Source: Phoebastria nigripes
Lineage: Eukaryota; Chordata; Aves; Procellariiformes; Diomedeidae
DNA length: 64,000 nt
NCBI GenBank assembly: GCA_035582835.1
Contig: JAYKAV010001278.1
Span: 124,001 to 188,000 of the forward strand
Reading direction: 5' to 3'
Shown here piece after piece: positions 1 to 21,905 of the stretch. Position numbers and translations under genes: made by a program. The notes beneath the pieces are model-generated. The model was not told the origin of the DNA, ran no database searches, and saw only the letters and a list, made by a program, of their open reading frames with translations. How positions within the stretch are numbered: the first letter of the stretch is position 1; every line of letters begins with the position of its first letter.

Positions 1-450
1 TTAACATCTAAAAAGGTTTCCAAAATACACACATAGTATTAAAAAAAATTGAAAGAAACTCTATGTCAAGTATAACTCAAGATAAATACACATCTGCAAG
101 TAAAACTGTAAAATACTTCATACAGGGGTAAACATTTATATCAATCATCTATAGCTAGTAACTGCACACGATTGTCCCTTTGAAATTCATCCTAGAAACA
201 CAAACCATCATCCCTATATCTAAGATCTCAAACAGCCCTCTGAGCACTTCAGCAATATAGCAAACTGAATGGACAGCAGTGGTTTTGCAGATAGGAAAGA
301 GATAGGGGTTGAAGCCCTGTCGGGAGTGGAGTGATATCTTAAAGAATGATTTTTGTATGGGGATAGTTCCATCACATTTTAAACTATGTTGGCAAAGGCA
401 AGTGGAAAATGTATGTCAATTCACTTAACTTGAAAAACACACGTTGATGA
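1..450. other. AT-rich flank beyond the likely ZCCHC24 3' end
   Basis: AT-rich DNA with no open frame of note and no recognisable repeat. It is either the last part of a longer ZCCHC24 3' UTR or intergenic DNA. In mammals the next gene on this side is PPIF, transcribed toward ZCCHC24, but none of it is visible here. Confidence 0.4.
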
Positions 451-456
451 TTTATT
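451..456 (-). terminator. Candidate poly(A) signal AATAAA, distal
   Basis: The plus strand reads tttatt, which is AATAAA in the direction of ZCCHC24. About 10-20 nt downstream in transcript direction comes a GTGTGTTTTT-like GU/U-rich stretch, the usual downstream element. This is the best-supported of several candidates, though the spacing is on the short side. Confidence 0.35.
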
Positions 457-590
457 TTATACTGTTCAGTGGACAACTTTTAGGATCCATACTAGGAAAA
501 AAAATATTCTACGTGACTGCAGGACAAAGAGAACTAATCTATGAAGTCTGACATTTCCAAAAGCTCTTAACTTTTAATGTTTTAAGTAGT

Positions 591-596
591 TTTATT
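591..596 (-). terminator. Candidate poly(A) signal AATAAA, proximal of the two
   Basis: AATAAA on the minus strand, with an ATTAAA at 573-578 just downstream. The following sequence is less clearly GU-rich than at the distal site, so use is uncertain. Confidence 0.28.
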
Positions 597-1139
597 TTTG
601 GACTAACTGCTAGAGTGTCACAGGTATGCAACCCATGTATAATCTTAATTTCACGTTATACAAAAAGGTAAAATGTAGAGAATAGTTCTCGGTATAAGGC
701 TTCTCTCAGACATACATAACTTCACATTTTTAGTTTACAAACTAAGTCCCATATAATGGGGAACTTCAAAATACACCTATTTTCAGAAATAATATATACT
801 CTTGTGTATTTATCTGAAATTAAAAAGCAACTTTGAGACAAAAAGGCCTCAAACTTTGCTTGCGTGGCATCATTTTACGTCTGTGGTAGCAGCAGTAGAA
901 ACTGGCTAAAATGGGGCCATCCTTTAAACTACAGGAATTTTTCTTCATCACCATTAAATGAAGTATTTGTAACAACTTCATTTGAGCCGTATCAAGTTAA
1001 AGCAGCTAAAAACCTACACCTCACATTTCAAATCACTGATACTTTTCTCCAGAGCAGTGCCAATGCCAAGGACAAATTCCGTGTGAAATGATCTGACCGA
1101 CTGAGAAAACAAATTGTGTTTAGTTTTTTGGTTTTTTGG

Positions 1140-1156
1140 TTTTTTTTTTTTTTTTT
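1140..1156. repeat. Poly(T) run, 17 nt
   Basis: A homopolymer T run preceded by repeated TTTTTTGG units. It may be a decayed retroposon tail or simple sequence; no recognisable element body adjoins it. Confidence 0.8.
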
Positions 1157-1509
1157 AAGAAATAAGTGAAAGTTTAAAAAAATCTCCAAAAAGGGGGAAA
1201 AGAGGAGGGAAAAAAAAAGCGTGTGCTGGATGGATTGGTAGGCAGGCAACAGCAAGCATCTGAGATGAAAAATCCAGTTTGCCAAATAAATGCACAGAGC
1301 CAAATTTCTCTTGGGTACACCCCTAAAGAATACTCAATTTAGGGAGGCCTGTGTTGATTTAAAACTCTTTTTAGTGATGCTTGCTTCGCTTCTGGTAAGA
1401 CTGTCTAAAAATGCCTTCAAGGACTACTAGCTGATGTTCTAAATGCAGAGCTGGTTAAAGAGAACATCAGAAAGCATTCCGAAAAATCTAAGAGGTAAAT
1501 CAACTCATC

Positions 1510-1574
1510 CTCTTTAGGTGAATACCTAAAGAGACGTAGGGTCTTGAGACCTATAGGTCTTTAGGTCTATAGGT
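1510..1574. repeat. Cluster of perfect inverted repeats in the 3' UTR
   Basis: CTCTTTAGGT (1510-1519) and ACCTAAAGAG (1524-1533) form a perfect 10-bp stem with a 4-nt loop. Just after it, AGACCTATAGGTCT (1547-1560) is a 14-bp perfect palindrome, and ACCTATAG (1549-1556) also pairs with CTATAGGT (1567-1574). If transcribed, these alternatives compete, so two or three local RNA folds are possible. Confidence 0.8.
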
Positions 1575-1769
1575 GAATTACCTTGGGGGGCGGAGTGGGG
1601 AGAGAGAGAAGAAATTTACATTTTATAATCAACGGGTTTTTTTTTTCCTTTTTTGAAATCAAAATTCAGAAATTTCCCTTCTGTGCCATTAACTAAAAGC
1701 CAATGGTCATAAGCTATTGTACCTTACTTATGCAGATGTGTTTTTCCAGCAACCCACAAACTATATACA

Positions 1770-2195
1770 GACGAGCGTGGACCAAATGCCCAGGGCCGAA
1801 TGCTACAATCCTATGAGCAAACCTCATGCAGGGACGGACAGAGGAATGCTCCCCTTGCGCAAGCTTGGCACTGCCGCCTGCACCAGGCACCAGCTCGTTA
1901 GGGAGACGAGGTTTCAGCCCTGTGCAGTGAGGACAGAAAACAAGGGGATGTTCTCACACGGCTGGGTGGAAGCTGGAGTTCAGCGCCACGGCTGCAGGGG
2001 GGGGAGGGTTGTGGCCGCTCCCCAGGGACCCCCGGTCACTCTCCCTCCCCACCCTGCTTTCGGCAGGGATGGCAAGGCAAGCAGGCTGCTTCCAGCCCTG
2101 GGGTGCCCAGGGCCTGATCGCATCCACATCCTGCACCGGGATGGATTTGCGGTCTACGAGTTAGGCAGTAAAAACTACCGCAGTGTCGTTTCTTG
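1770..2195. other. GC- and CpG-rich patch within the 3' UTR region
   Basis: By eye about 20 CpG dinucleotides fall in roughly 425 bp, against very few in the surrounding AT-rich DNA. A plus-strand open frame crosses it (1717-2286) but has no recognisable domain, and open frames are expected by chance in GC-rich DNA. It could be a small CpG island or a GC-rich UTR element. Confidence 0.55.
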
Positions 2196-3198
2196 CTTTC
2201 CTGCATGTTTTGTTCTTTATCTGCTTTTCCCCTGCGTAAGTACAGGGGAAAATCTGTTCTCCTCCTCGTTATTTCAAATATGCTAAATATTACTTAAATA
2301 CTTTATATGTCTGCTGCCTAGGAAAATATCAACGATATAAATATTGAACTCTCGTAAGTATGGTTTTAAGAATTATTATTCTACACCACAGACATTAATT
2401 GTTTTAAAGTCGATCACATGTATTTTTAGTAACCTTATTTTAAAGTACAACCTAAAAATCCGTAAGCTAAAGGCATTGCCATGAAATGCTGAATCTGGAT
2501 AAACAATTTTTAACAGGGCACTGTCATGAAAATAGCAACAATTGCATATAATGGTATCTTTTAGTTGGTCTTTGTTCAGAACCTGGTGGTGTGCTGTATA
2601 TTGATGTAGCTATATCAAGGGATGTGCTATTTTACTGATTTAGTGGTTATCATAAGATGGAAGTTATTTCAGCACAGAAAAAAATGGTTGATAGCAACAT
2701 CTTAGTTTCAGGGAGAAAATAAAATAACATTTTTCTTTATCTTCATCTAAGGGGGTTTCTCTACATGTCCTTTAGCTGGATGTGAAGCATCAAGGTGATA
2801 TTTTTTTTTTGTTCATGTACTATTGAGTGCTCAAGAGGAAAAAATAGATCTGGTTTAGTATGCAGCTCTTTCAAAATTACTCATGCTTGAAACAAACTAT
2901 CGAGATTAATACTAGAGGTCAACCTTTGAAAATCTACCCCTAGACTTGCCTGTGTATTTTCTTATTTGTATGGGCAGATTAGTATCTTTGTTTAGAGAAT
3001 TTGTTTCTAAAGTAATTTTTGAGTCTGTGCAAAAGAATGTGTTTCCATTTGAAAATGCTAAAACTGCGTATCTTCACTGAGGCAACTGATCTGTTATTAG
3101 TGTTAACTTTCAATAATATTATTTTCAGCTATTTTAGTTGATGGAATTGCCAACTGGGCAACTAGTTTTGAAGTGATTAATTTGGTTAATAGTATTTT

Positions 3199-3432
3199 AG
3201 CATTACATAGCACTTTTCATTCAGTGATGTCAAAACACTTATAGATATTAAGTAAGCCTCACAACTCTCCTGTGAGGTAGGTATACTAAAATATTATTAT
3301 CCCCATTTTGCAGCTGGGGAAACTGAGGTCCAGAAGGATCTTGTGACTTGCCCAAAATCAGGAAGCTAATGGAAGAGCCATGGTCAGAAGCCAGGAGTCC
3401 CAATGTTTATCCATTGCTCCGACCAGTAGGCT
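3199..3432 (-). repeat. MIR3/MIR-type CORE-SINE, minus orientation
   Basis: The order of landmarks matches the amniote MIR family read in reverse: a CATAGCACTTTTCA-like segment, then CCTCACAACTCTCCTGTGAGG, ATTATCCCCATTTTGCAG, GGGGAAACTGAGG, and GACTTGCCCAAAATCA leading into the tRNA-like end. This is an old insertion, shared widely among amniotes, lying in the likely 3' UTR. Recognised from memory of the consensus. Confidence 0.85.
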
Positions 3433-3512
3433 GGATCACTTGGGCTACCCATAAATAATGAAGTTAGCGAGATATGTACATGACACTACCACCAGAATAA
3501 GCAGAAACAATT

Positions 3513-3541
3513 TTTCCCTGCTTTATAGCAAAGCAGGGAAA
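3513..3541. repeat. Perfect 12-bp hairpin, 5-nt loop
   Basis: TTTCCCTGCTTT (3513-3524) is the exact reverse complement of AAAGCAGGGAAA (3530-3541), separated by ATAGC. In either strand's RNA this makes a stable short stem-loop. It lies about 80 nt from the MIR-type SINE but outside it. Too short for a standard microRNA precursor. Confidence 0.85.
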
Positions 3542-3826
3542 TGGCAAAAGTTTCACCCTAGAGCAAATTTGTAAAGAGCTTCACATTTCCTATACGAATG
3601 CTCACTGTAAGTTTTCAATTTGCTTTACAAGAGCTTGACTGTACATACTGGTAACATCCTGCTATAACTTGGTATAAAAACCCCTCTGTCTTAGCTTTAT
3701 GGAATTAATCCTCAAAACAAATTTAATGCACATCAAGTTATTTAGGATTTAAAATATTTCCACTAAGTATCATTCACACAAATCAATCTCTCTAAAGGAA
3801 ACTTCATAAAAATAGAAGTTGTTGAT

Positions 3827-3870
3827 TAAAAAAAACCCCAACAAACCAACCAAAAAAACCCCCAAACAAA
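3827..3870. repeat. A/C low-complexity tract
   Basis: Interrupted runs of A and C (AAAAAAACCCCAACAAACC and similar). Several tracts of this sort occur in the window (also 5855-5905, 30817-30845, 43808-43847). They are common in avian DNA and carry no specific function that I can see. Confidence 0.7.
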
Positions 3871-4944
3871 CATTATACCTGTAATTTTTTTAGTGAATAA
3901 TGCAAGTGAATTGCTTGTTGTGTCCTTTTGCCAATGTACTCTTATGTAGACATACAAACAGGATACTGTCTCGAGGTACTTTCAGTTCATGGTATTTCCC
4001 AATCCCTGATGAGATACTTCTTTGCAGCAGGATGCCCCTGCACAAAGTTCTACCTGAAATGGGACAACAAAATATAACAACTCCTACATTTCTCCTCAGG
4101 TATGTAGGTGTTTCAGGAAGACATAAAGAGGGAAGGTTATATAGAGTGTTCTCCATGCCTCATAACACCCCTATGGCTAACAAGTTTTATATTATAACAA
4201 ATTTTTACAGTAGAAAACAGGACATAAAAATATTTCCAGAAAGTGGCTTTAAAACTATTATAAATAGTAAGTTTGGCTAATCTTTCAATTAAGGATTTTG
4301 GGGGCAGTTTTAAGTATTCTTATCCCCCCTTATTCACAGTAAATTTAGTGTGCTTGTTGCCTAATGAACAGCCCATACACATACAGGGACCATTTCAGCG
4401 GGATTATATGACAAGAGAAGGATCTGTTAGTTGCACAAGCAAGCCAATTTTGTCTCCTCCGAAAACCTCTTGGAATCCTTCCTGATGCTCTGGGTCCCAT
4501 TATGGCATTCCCTTTCTACCCAACCCACACCCTCAAACAATTATTCACTTTTTTTTGCCACATCCTGCAAAAATGATTTTGCCTAAGCCCTGCCCAAGCG
4601 ATGGTAACAAATAGAAAAAGTCCAAGAAAGCAGCAGCACAAAATTCTCAGACTTTCTAAAACTGGGAAAACAATAATTTTCCTTCTTTTATGCTGTGGCT
4701 TGTTTCATCTTCCTTTGTCTTGTCATATAATAGGAATAACGTTCATGTGGGAGAGTGCTTGCAATTAGTGGCCCCACAGTTATTTAACCTCTGCAAAAGC
4801 CATACATATAACATATATTCCTTGTGAATATTATACCTTGCCTATTGAATAGTACTTCATTTCACCTGGCCATGATATAGGGTCTGTGTAAACAATCAGC
4901 AGAACCTGCAACCGTGGTTCTGTTGTGAACACTATCAGTAACGC

Positions 4945-5001
4945 TTTATATATGTGTGTGTACATATATATAAAAATTTACATATATATGTATGTATACA
5001 A
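4945..5001. repeat. AT/GT microsatellite
   Basis: Alternating TA, TG and CATA units (TATATATGTGTGTGTACATA and onward), partly self-complementary. Likely length-variable between individuals. Confidence 0.75.
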
Positions 5002-5203
5002 ATCATAGTCCTGTAAATACCTGTTGCATGCGTGCACATGCACAGGAGAAATGTTACATTCTATTAATGGTAAGGCATATTATTAGATAGGCAATATTGG
5101 CAATTATTTTAGCTTTTATCTTGATTTGTTGTGTTGCTGTTGATCGCGTGCTGCCAGAGGATCTTTAAGGATGATGGGGACGGGAAGAGGCCACTTTGAA
5201 GGT

Positions 5204-9608
<4,405 letters not shown>

Positions 9609-10204
9609 TGTGCTGGTTTTGGCTGGGATAGAGNTAATTTTCTTCACAGTAGCTAGTATGGGGCTATGGTTTGGATTTGTGCTGAAAACAGTGTTGATAA
9701 CACAGGGATGCTTTAGTCACTGCTGAGCAGTGCTTGCACAGAGTCAAGGCCTTTTCTGCTTCTCACCCCACCCCACCAGCGAGGAGGCTGGGGCTGCACA
9801 AGAAGTTGGGAGGGGACACAGCTGGGACAGCTGACCCCAACTGACCAAAGGGATATCCCACACCATATGACGTCATGCTCAGCATATAAAGCTGGGGGAA
9901 GAAGAAGGAAGGGGGGGACGTTCGGAGCGATGGCGTTTTGTCTTCCCAAGTAACTGTTACGTGTGATGGAGCCCTGCTTTCCTGGAGATGGCTGAACACC
10001 TGCCTGCCGATGGGAAGTAGTGAAGGAATTCCTTGGTTTGCTTTGCTTGTGTGCGCAGCTTTTGCTTTCCCTATTAAACTGTCTTTATCTCGCCCCATGA
10101 GTTTTCTCACTTTTACCCTTCCGATTCCCTCCCCCATCCCACCAGGGGGTAGTGAGCGAGTGGCTGTCTGGTGCTGAGTTGCTGGCTGGGGTTAAATCAC
10201 AACA
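9609..10204 (+). mobile_element. Solo LTR of an avian ERVL-like endogenous retrovirus
   Basis: A 596-bp unit begins TGTGCTGGTTTTGGCTGG and ends AAATCACAACA, and is flanked by the same 5 bp, CTGTT (9604-9608 and 10205-10209): the target-site duplication expected of retroviral integration. Inside are a palindromic CRE, TGACGTCA (9868-9875), a TATAAA (9885-9890) and an ATTAAA near 10073, in the order of an LTR promoter followed by a poly(A) signal. No internal gag or pol sequence adjoins it, so it is a solo LTR left by recombination. I recognise the family from memory as one widespread in neoavian birds. It lies in the last intron of ZCCHC24, in the opposite orientation to the gene, which is the tolerated orientation for LTRs in introns. 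One N lies at 9634. Confidence 0.93.
9868..9890 (+). promoter_or_regulatory. LTR core promoter: CRE and TATA box
   Basis: A perfect 8-bp cAMP response element palindrome (9868-9875) lies 9 bp upstream of TATAAA (9885-9890). The spacing suits a single U3 promoter. Transcription would run rightward, antisense to ZCCHC24. Activity today is not shown by sequence alone. Confidence 0.65.
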
Positions 10205-16479
<6,275 letters not shown>

Positions 16480-18730
16480 CTACAAAACAAAGGGAAGTAG
16501 CAATGAATGACCAAAAAGGGGTGTAGGGGAGTAGAAAAGTAAGTTTTTTTTAATTAGGAAACTTTGGGCAAAAGATACTGGAGGCAGACATGAAGGTCAT
16601 ATCCCCTTAATGAGCAGTTCACATATTAAAGCTAAATTTAACAGTTTTGAGAGTTACTTCTGTAAGAAGTATTCAAAAGTTCAAGAAGACTTGTAACACT
16701 TGTAAGCAACACTGAACATAGTATTTAGAAATATGCCTGTGCGCTTGTTGCAATGAATAGTTTTAATATCCATTTCATTATGATAAGATTATCTCTACTG
16801 AGTACATATTGCTAGTATTATATATAGCATCTGCAGAAGTAGCTCACTAGTAAAGGACTATATTTCTTAACTAGATCCTTGTCTATTTCCCATTAGAACC
16901 TATCATTAAGAAAACTTTTTATAATTCAGCTTTGCACAGCCTCTAAACAATGAAATATTGGCAATCCATTAGTATGTGGATATACATTATTATATGGGAG
17001 TGCACAAACTAGGATTGACTATGAAGGAAAGACATGTTTTTGATTAGTGGAAATCATTAATTTCATGAACTTCATTTGGTTTCTTGCTCTTGGTAAACGG
17101 TTTCACTGATTTCGACTTTTTGAAGGAAATAGGAAGGGATTCTCAAATGGACTGTTGTGATGTCTAAATGTTAAATGTCCCCTAAAGAAAGCCTTTTTAT
17201 CTAGGGAAGCTAGTAGAGTAGACAATGACCTTATGCAAACACCATTTTTATTTTTTCTAAATAAACTCACTAAAACTGTGTGTTGTACTTAACAAAAGTA
17301 TAGTAAGGTACATAATATGCTAATACGTTAAGGTGAAGATGAGAGTATTGCATACAGCTGTCCTGAAGATAGCTGTAAAGATGAAGCCATTTTCCCAGAG
17401 TCTCTAGCAGGTGTTGAAATACTGCCCATGTATTCACTGTATTTTATTTATTGGTGCCTAGAGGGAGATACTTTGCCTGTATAGTGGCAGAATGGTATGA
17501 TCACCTATCAAAGGATTCTTTGTCATTTATTAATATGTCACGCCTCTGCCGCTTTTTTTTTTTAAGGTTCCCAGATGAAGTTTACAAAAGTTAAATGACC
17601 CATCATGCTGGGAAAGGGTTTGTTTTTGTTTTGGGAGCTTGTACGATTTCTCAGTGTGTAGGTCTAAATTGCTTTCTATGTGAAAACATGGGTTGAAAAA
17701 GCAGGTGGTTGGCAGAAGACCTGAGCTTGGCAGGAGCTCTGAGACTCAAGCTCCCGTGGCTGATGGAGATGGCGTATGCTGTGTTACCTCCAGGGTCGCA
17801 CGTGGGAGCAAGCAGGAAAGGAACATTGAGTGCACTCCACCCCGCATGCTGGCAGGCGGAAGAGGAGCAGGAGGACCCCAAACCTACTCTGGCCTCTTTT
17901 TTATCTGTAGTGTCAAGTAAACAACATTCTCTATTTTTCATGCTTATTCCTCAGCATAGCAATATTCTTTAAAAGATCAGATGCTGTAGCAACCTCCATG
18001 ACAATAATTAATTATAATAATAATTATCTATAATAATTCACTTCATGACACTCGGTCTGACAAGCCACTGTAAATATTCTGGCTCATAGCAAAGATGAAG
18101 CTGACACTAGGACACACATATTTACAGAAGTATTGCACAGAAGAAAAAGAATTGTTCATTGGTATAATGAGAAACATTTGGACTTGCGTGACTAAACGAG
18201 TGCTGGCAGGCACCCAGAGTGCAATCTTCTGATCCATGGTGTCCCTTGATAAGGGTGGGAGATTGTAATTGAATGTAAGGTAGGAAAATGTCAATTTATG
18301 AAGACATCCTTATTCTGGACACTTAATTTGTCTCTGCCTCTGAGGAATTTGTAGCACAACTCAAGTCAGTGTAAGAAGGAGCCACATGCTCTCTTCATTT
18401 AGAAATTCTCACAGAATTGAATAGGAACCCTGTATACAGAGAGCTCCCATGATTGAGAGACGATCCCCGTCCTCCTGAGGCATCACAGATTGCTTTATTT
18501 GTAGTTTCAATTGGGGCTATGTTATTGAACAGAAGACAAGAGTTATTTCTGATCCTCAGTTTCAGTGGCACTCCTCCTGCAGTCAGACCTGGAAATGCAG
18601 CTTCATTACCCCTACTGAGAAGCAGTCCTTTCAGAAAACGTGCAGGTCACTGAGTGCATTATTTCCAAAAGTAATAGCACTGACTTTGGAGACAGAGTGT
18701 GTCTGAGAAGTCTTGTAAGTGTTTACAAAC

Positions 18731-18830
18731 AGTATTTAAACATAACCCTCCCACTGCAATATGTTATGCCAGCCATAAAGAGCATTTAAACATCAGACTC
18801 CCACAGCAATATGTTGCGCTAGCCACAATT
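18731..18830. repeat. 50-bp diverged tandem duplication
   Basis: Two adjacent 50-bp units (18731-18780 and 18781-18830) both run A-G-Y-ATTTAAACAT, then CTCCCAC, GCAATATGTT and AGCCA in register, with about 11 differences by eye (roughly 78% identical). This is an old tandem duplication; the unit is not a repeat family I recognise. Confidence 0.85.
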
Positions 18831-19054
18831 CACAGATGGGAAACTTTCAGAGATGGCCACTTTGAGTAGGCCGGTAACTAGGTTTCTCCAGGTCAGGTAG
18901 CTGACTTCAGAGACACAAGTGCCCTGAAACGCTCTGCCCTCACAAACGCACAGGACGGCACTGAAGATGTTAGTTGGTAAAGTCCTCTGTGTGTACAGCT
19001 GGGCATCAGAAATAGAGGCTTTCCAAATTAGAAGCTACTTCTAAAATTTGGCTT

Positions 19055-19145
19055 CTCCAACTTGCTCAGTAAATCGGAAGCAGAACCAGGAAAAGAACGT
19101 AGGACCCCTGACTCCGGCGGTAATTTCCTGTTATAATTGCTAGAC
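19055..19145 (-). repeat. Decayed MIR fragment, minus orientation
   Basis: The stretch AACTTGCTCAGTAAATCGGA, then GCAGAACCAGGAAAAGAAC and ACCCCTGACTCC, follows the reverse MIR consensus (CTTGCCC..., GCAGAACC..., CTGACTCC). It is short and degraded. Confidence 0.55.
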
Positions 19146-19548
19146 TAAACTTCTGATTTATTTTTATTTTAACTTTTCAGCTGTCACAGCTCCCTCCTCA
19201 GTCAGTGACTTTAATTAGTTTGCTGGCAAAGCTACAACGTTCTCTGTAGGTGTTTCGCTATTCTGCTTTATGGATGTTTATACTTTGCCCTAACAGATAT
19301 TATTTTCCTTGCCATATCTTCAATTTCCCAAACTGTACCCCACAGGGAATTTGGATTCTCAAACAAGCAAGCTCATTTTCTCTAGTGAGAAACATCATTA
19401 GGAAGCACTGACAGCAGCAAAGGCAACTCTCCAACTCCCTCCACCCTTCAGGTCCAAACAAAACAGAAATTTGACAGTATTTGGTGGAAGGCAAAACCTG
19501 AGTGAGATAGACTAATGGCCTGAGAGGTCTGAGGCTGTGTGTTTTCTT

Positions 19549-19566
19549 TTTTTTTTTTTTTTTTTT
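19549..19566. repeat. Poly(T) run, 18 nt
   Basis: Homopolymer T following TGTGTTTTC. No element body is recognisable beside it. Confidence 0.8.
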
Positions 19567-21760
19567 AGGTGTCTGTGGCTTCAGCACCAGCTCATTTTAT
19601 TTTTTTAAACATTTCCAAGAAACAGCCTGCTCCTTGGCACAGAAGCAGCCAGCCCTGCCCGGCAGGGTGCTCGAGCACTCGGTCGCTCTGCGACAGAGGT
19701 GTCTCAGTGCTCATCCAGCTGGAGGGCAAGAACTGTTTTCACCAAAGATTTTTCTTAACTGATTGCCAAAAAAGAGCAAGAAGACACGTTTTGTCTTTTG
19801 GTATTAACCTAAAGGCTCTTATTTTACAAAATGTGGGATTTACCTTGTTTAAACCACTAACCTCCTATTCCCTCCCCACCTCAGCTTGATTTGAATAGTG
19901 TTTAATAGTAAAGCTTGGTTGGTGTTTAGGTCCTGCAATTCCTTCACTGAGCATTATCTTTTCTTACTCTTTCTGCAGATAGGGATTTATTTATGTTCCG
20001 AGTTAACCTGGCAAAGTTATGCCCCTACTCATAATGGCAAAATATTTTTGTTGTTGCCATGTTAACATATGTTGTCCTGTTGCCTTTAGGCCCAGGTAGT
20101 CTTTGGCGCGGTTTCAACCCTTGGCTGCAAAAGCTTGGTGGAACCTCTACCTTATGTGTTTGAAATAATATTCAAACTAGGTTACAAAATGTAATGTGAA
20201 CAAGGTTTTTACATTTTCAGCATTCTTTCTGTCTGGGGAGTTGACAATTTTATGCTTTAAACACTGATTTGACAGGTTTACTCTGTAAAACCAAAGGCCC
20301 AGCATTTCTCCTGCTATGTGACTGTATGGCTCTCCAACAGCTATATGTATCTTCATTCAGACATTTCAAAGATTATTTAATGCAGCCAGGACAGGTAGGC
20401 CTTTGGGGATGATCAAAACCAAACAGATTTTTCAAGAAGGACCAGAAACTAACTATTACTTTAAGTATGTCTCAGTGTCCAGATCTAGGCCTACATAACA
20501 GATTCTTTGTGCTGCTTTGACTTTGGAAATCAGCAGGGCATTTGCAGAAGGGAGAGCCTTCCTTCCTCAAGGTACCCTTGGGGTGGGAGCTGTGGTGGCC
20601 CAGAGCCCGTTCCCTCCTTGTGGCCCTCAGGCCCAAACTGAAGCCAGTCTTGGACTCGTGGTGTTAGTGCTGAGGCTGAAGGGGACTCCCTCTGGCCTTG
20701 AATTCAGGAAGCAGCATGGATTCTGTAAAAGCCCTCGCCAGACCCTCTGTCCACTAGCAGTTAGCCAAACGAAAGGACCTTGCCCTCTGATTCATGAGAC
20801 GGCAATACATCACCTCGGTCGTCCAGACAAATGCTAAGACAAATGAAATAATCTTTGCAGGTTTACCTAGCCAGTGCACGTTTGCCTTAGCTAGATCCGA
20901 CGTACATACAAAGCCAGTATTTTTTGTGTGGCACAGCAACAAAAATGACATTGATACTCCATCCTTCACTGACACCCAGCTGCCTCTATTTTTCATCCTC
21001 TTCCTTTCTTCAGCCAAAACCACAAATTGGCCATAAGACTTTAAAAGTGTTTAAGTTGAGCTTTTCTGCTGGTAACTGGCCAGCTAAGCTCTCTCACAAC
21101 CTATCAGATTGTGCATCTCATGGAGAAATCTGCCAAATCACTTGCCAGTGATGGACATAGTAAAGGACTCTGCTTTCCCCAGACAATTCTCTCAAAGTAT
21201 CAGTTTGCAGAGTCAGCAAAACCAAAACAAAATCCCCCACATGCCCTGCTTAAAACTAGATTCTTTATAAACAACAACAGGCAGAGAGCTCCCTCAAAAT
21301 GAAATGCAAAGGAACAATGTATTTAATGCTCTACTTCCCCTCATCTTCCCCCAAGTTTGTGTTACACAGCTGAAAGGTGTACGGCACAGCAGGGAGATGA
21401 AGTCAGCATGACTCTGGTAGGTGGGTCTCCTTCCTAGAAGAACTCTCTAAGGGTCTGCTTATAAGGATGCTTCACCAAATAAAGCAGAAAAGCAGTAATA
21501 GCAAACAACAGCTTGATGCACTGACTGGCTCCCAAGTGGTTTGCAGGAGTGGGAGGGCTGAAGTTTTATTTTGAAATGTGAGCACTCTGACACTCTCAAT
21601 TGTAAGTCAGCATAACTAGGAAATGGCATTAAAAAACCTAGCACTCTTATTTTGTGCTACTGTACGTGCATAGTTTTGAGAAAGATGAAATGATGATGAT
21701 AAAACATATCCAAAATATTCAATTAGAAAAGGAAAAAGAAAGTATTAGGACTGATTTGGT

Positions 21761-21905
21761 GTACTGGGTGTCCTGGCATTCTAGTCCTGACTCTGCAGCA
21801 AGTTGTAGAGTGTTGGGAAATTCACTGAAGTCCTCTGACCTTTCTCAGCTCTGTGTAGGCTGCGTAGAGAATGAGGACACACTTGCATGCTTATGCCAAA
21901 ATGGC
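21761..21905 (+). repeat. Decayed MIR, plus orientation
   Basis: TCCTGGCATTCTAGTCCTGA, CTCTGCAGCAAGTTG, GGGAAATTCACTGAAGTCCT and CTCAGCTCTGTG follow the forward MIR order (tRNA-like head, core, then CTCAGTTTCC region). Clearly diverged. Confidence 0.6.

Larger units (their letters stand above)
451..5203 (-). other. ZCCHC24: Probable ZCCHC24 3' UTR (end uncertain)
   Basis: No further coding sequence or splice acceptor is evident below the stop codon at 5204. Mammalian ZCCHC24 messages have a multi-kilobase 3' UTR (from memory), so most of this stretch is inferred to be 3' UTR. Candidate minus-strand AATAAA hexamers lie at 591-596 and 451-456. The second is followed, in transcript direction, by a GU-rich stretch (the complement of 434-445), so I take it as the tentative end. 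An ATTAAA at 573-578 and a few others could also be used, giving shorter forms. The region contains a MIR-type SINE, a GC-rich patch at 1770-2195 and two perfect hairpins. The boundary could be wrong by kilobases without transcript data. Confidence 0.45.

Noticed and set aside
1717..2286. 189-codon plus-strand open frame
   Set aside because: Open frames are expected in GC-rich DNA; no domain, no splice context, and it lies antisense in the likely ZCCHC24 3' UTR.
3513..3541. MicroRNA precursor
   Set aside because: The stem is only 12 bp; a precursor needs roughly 25-35 paired bases, and flanking sequence does not extend the pairing.
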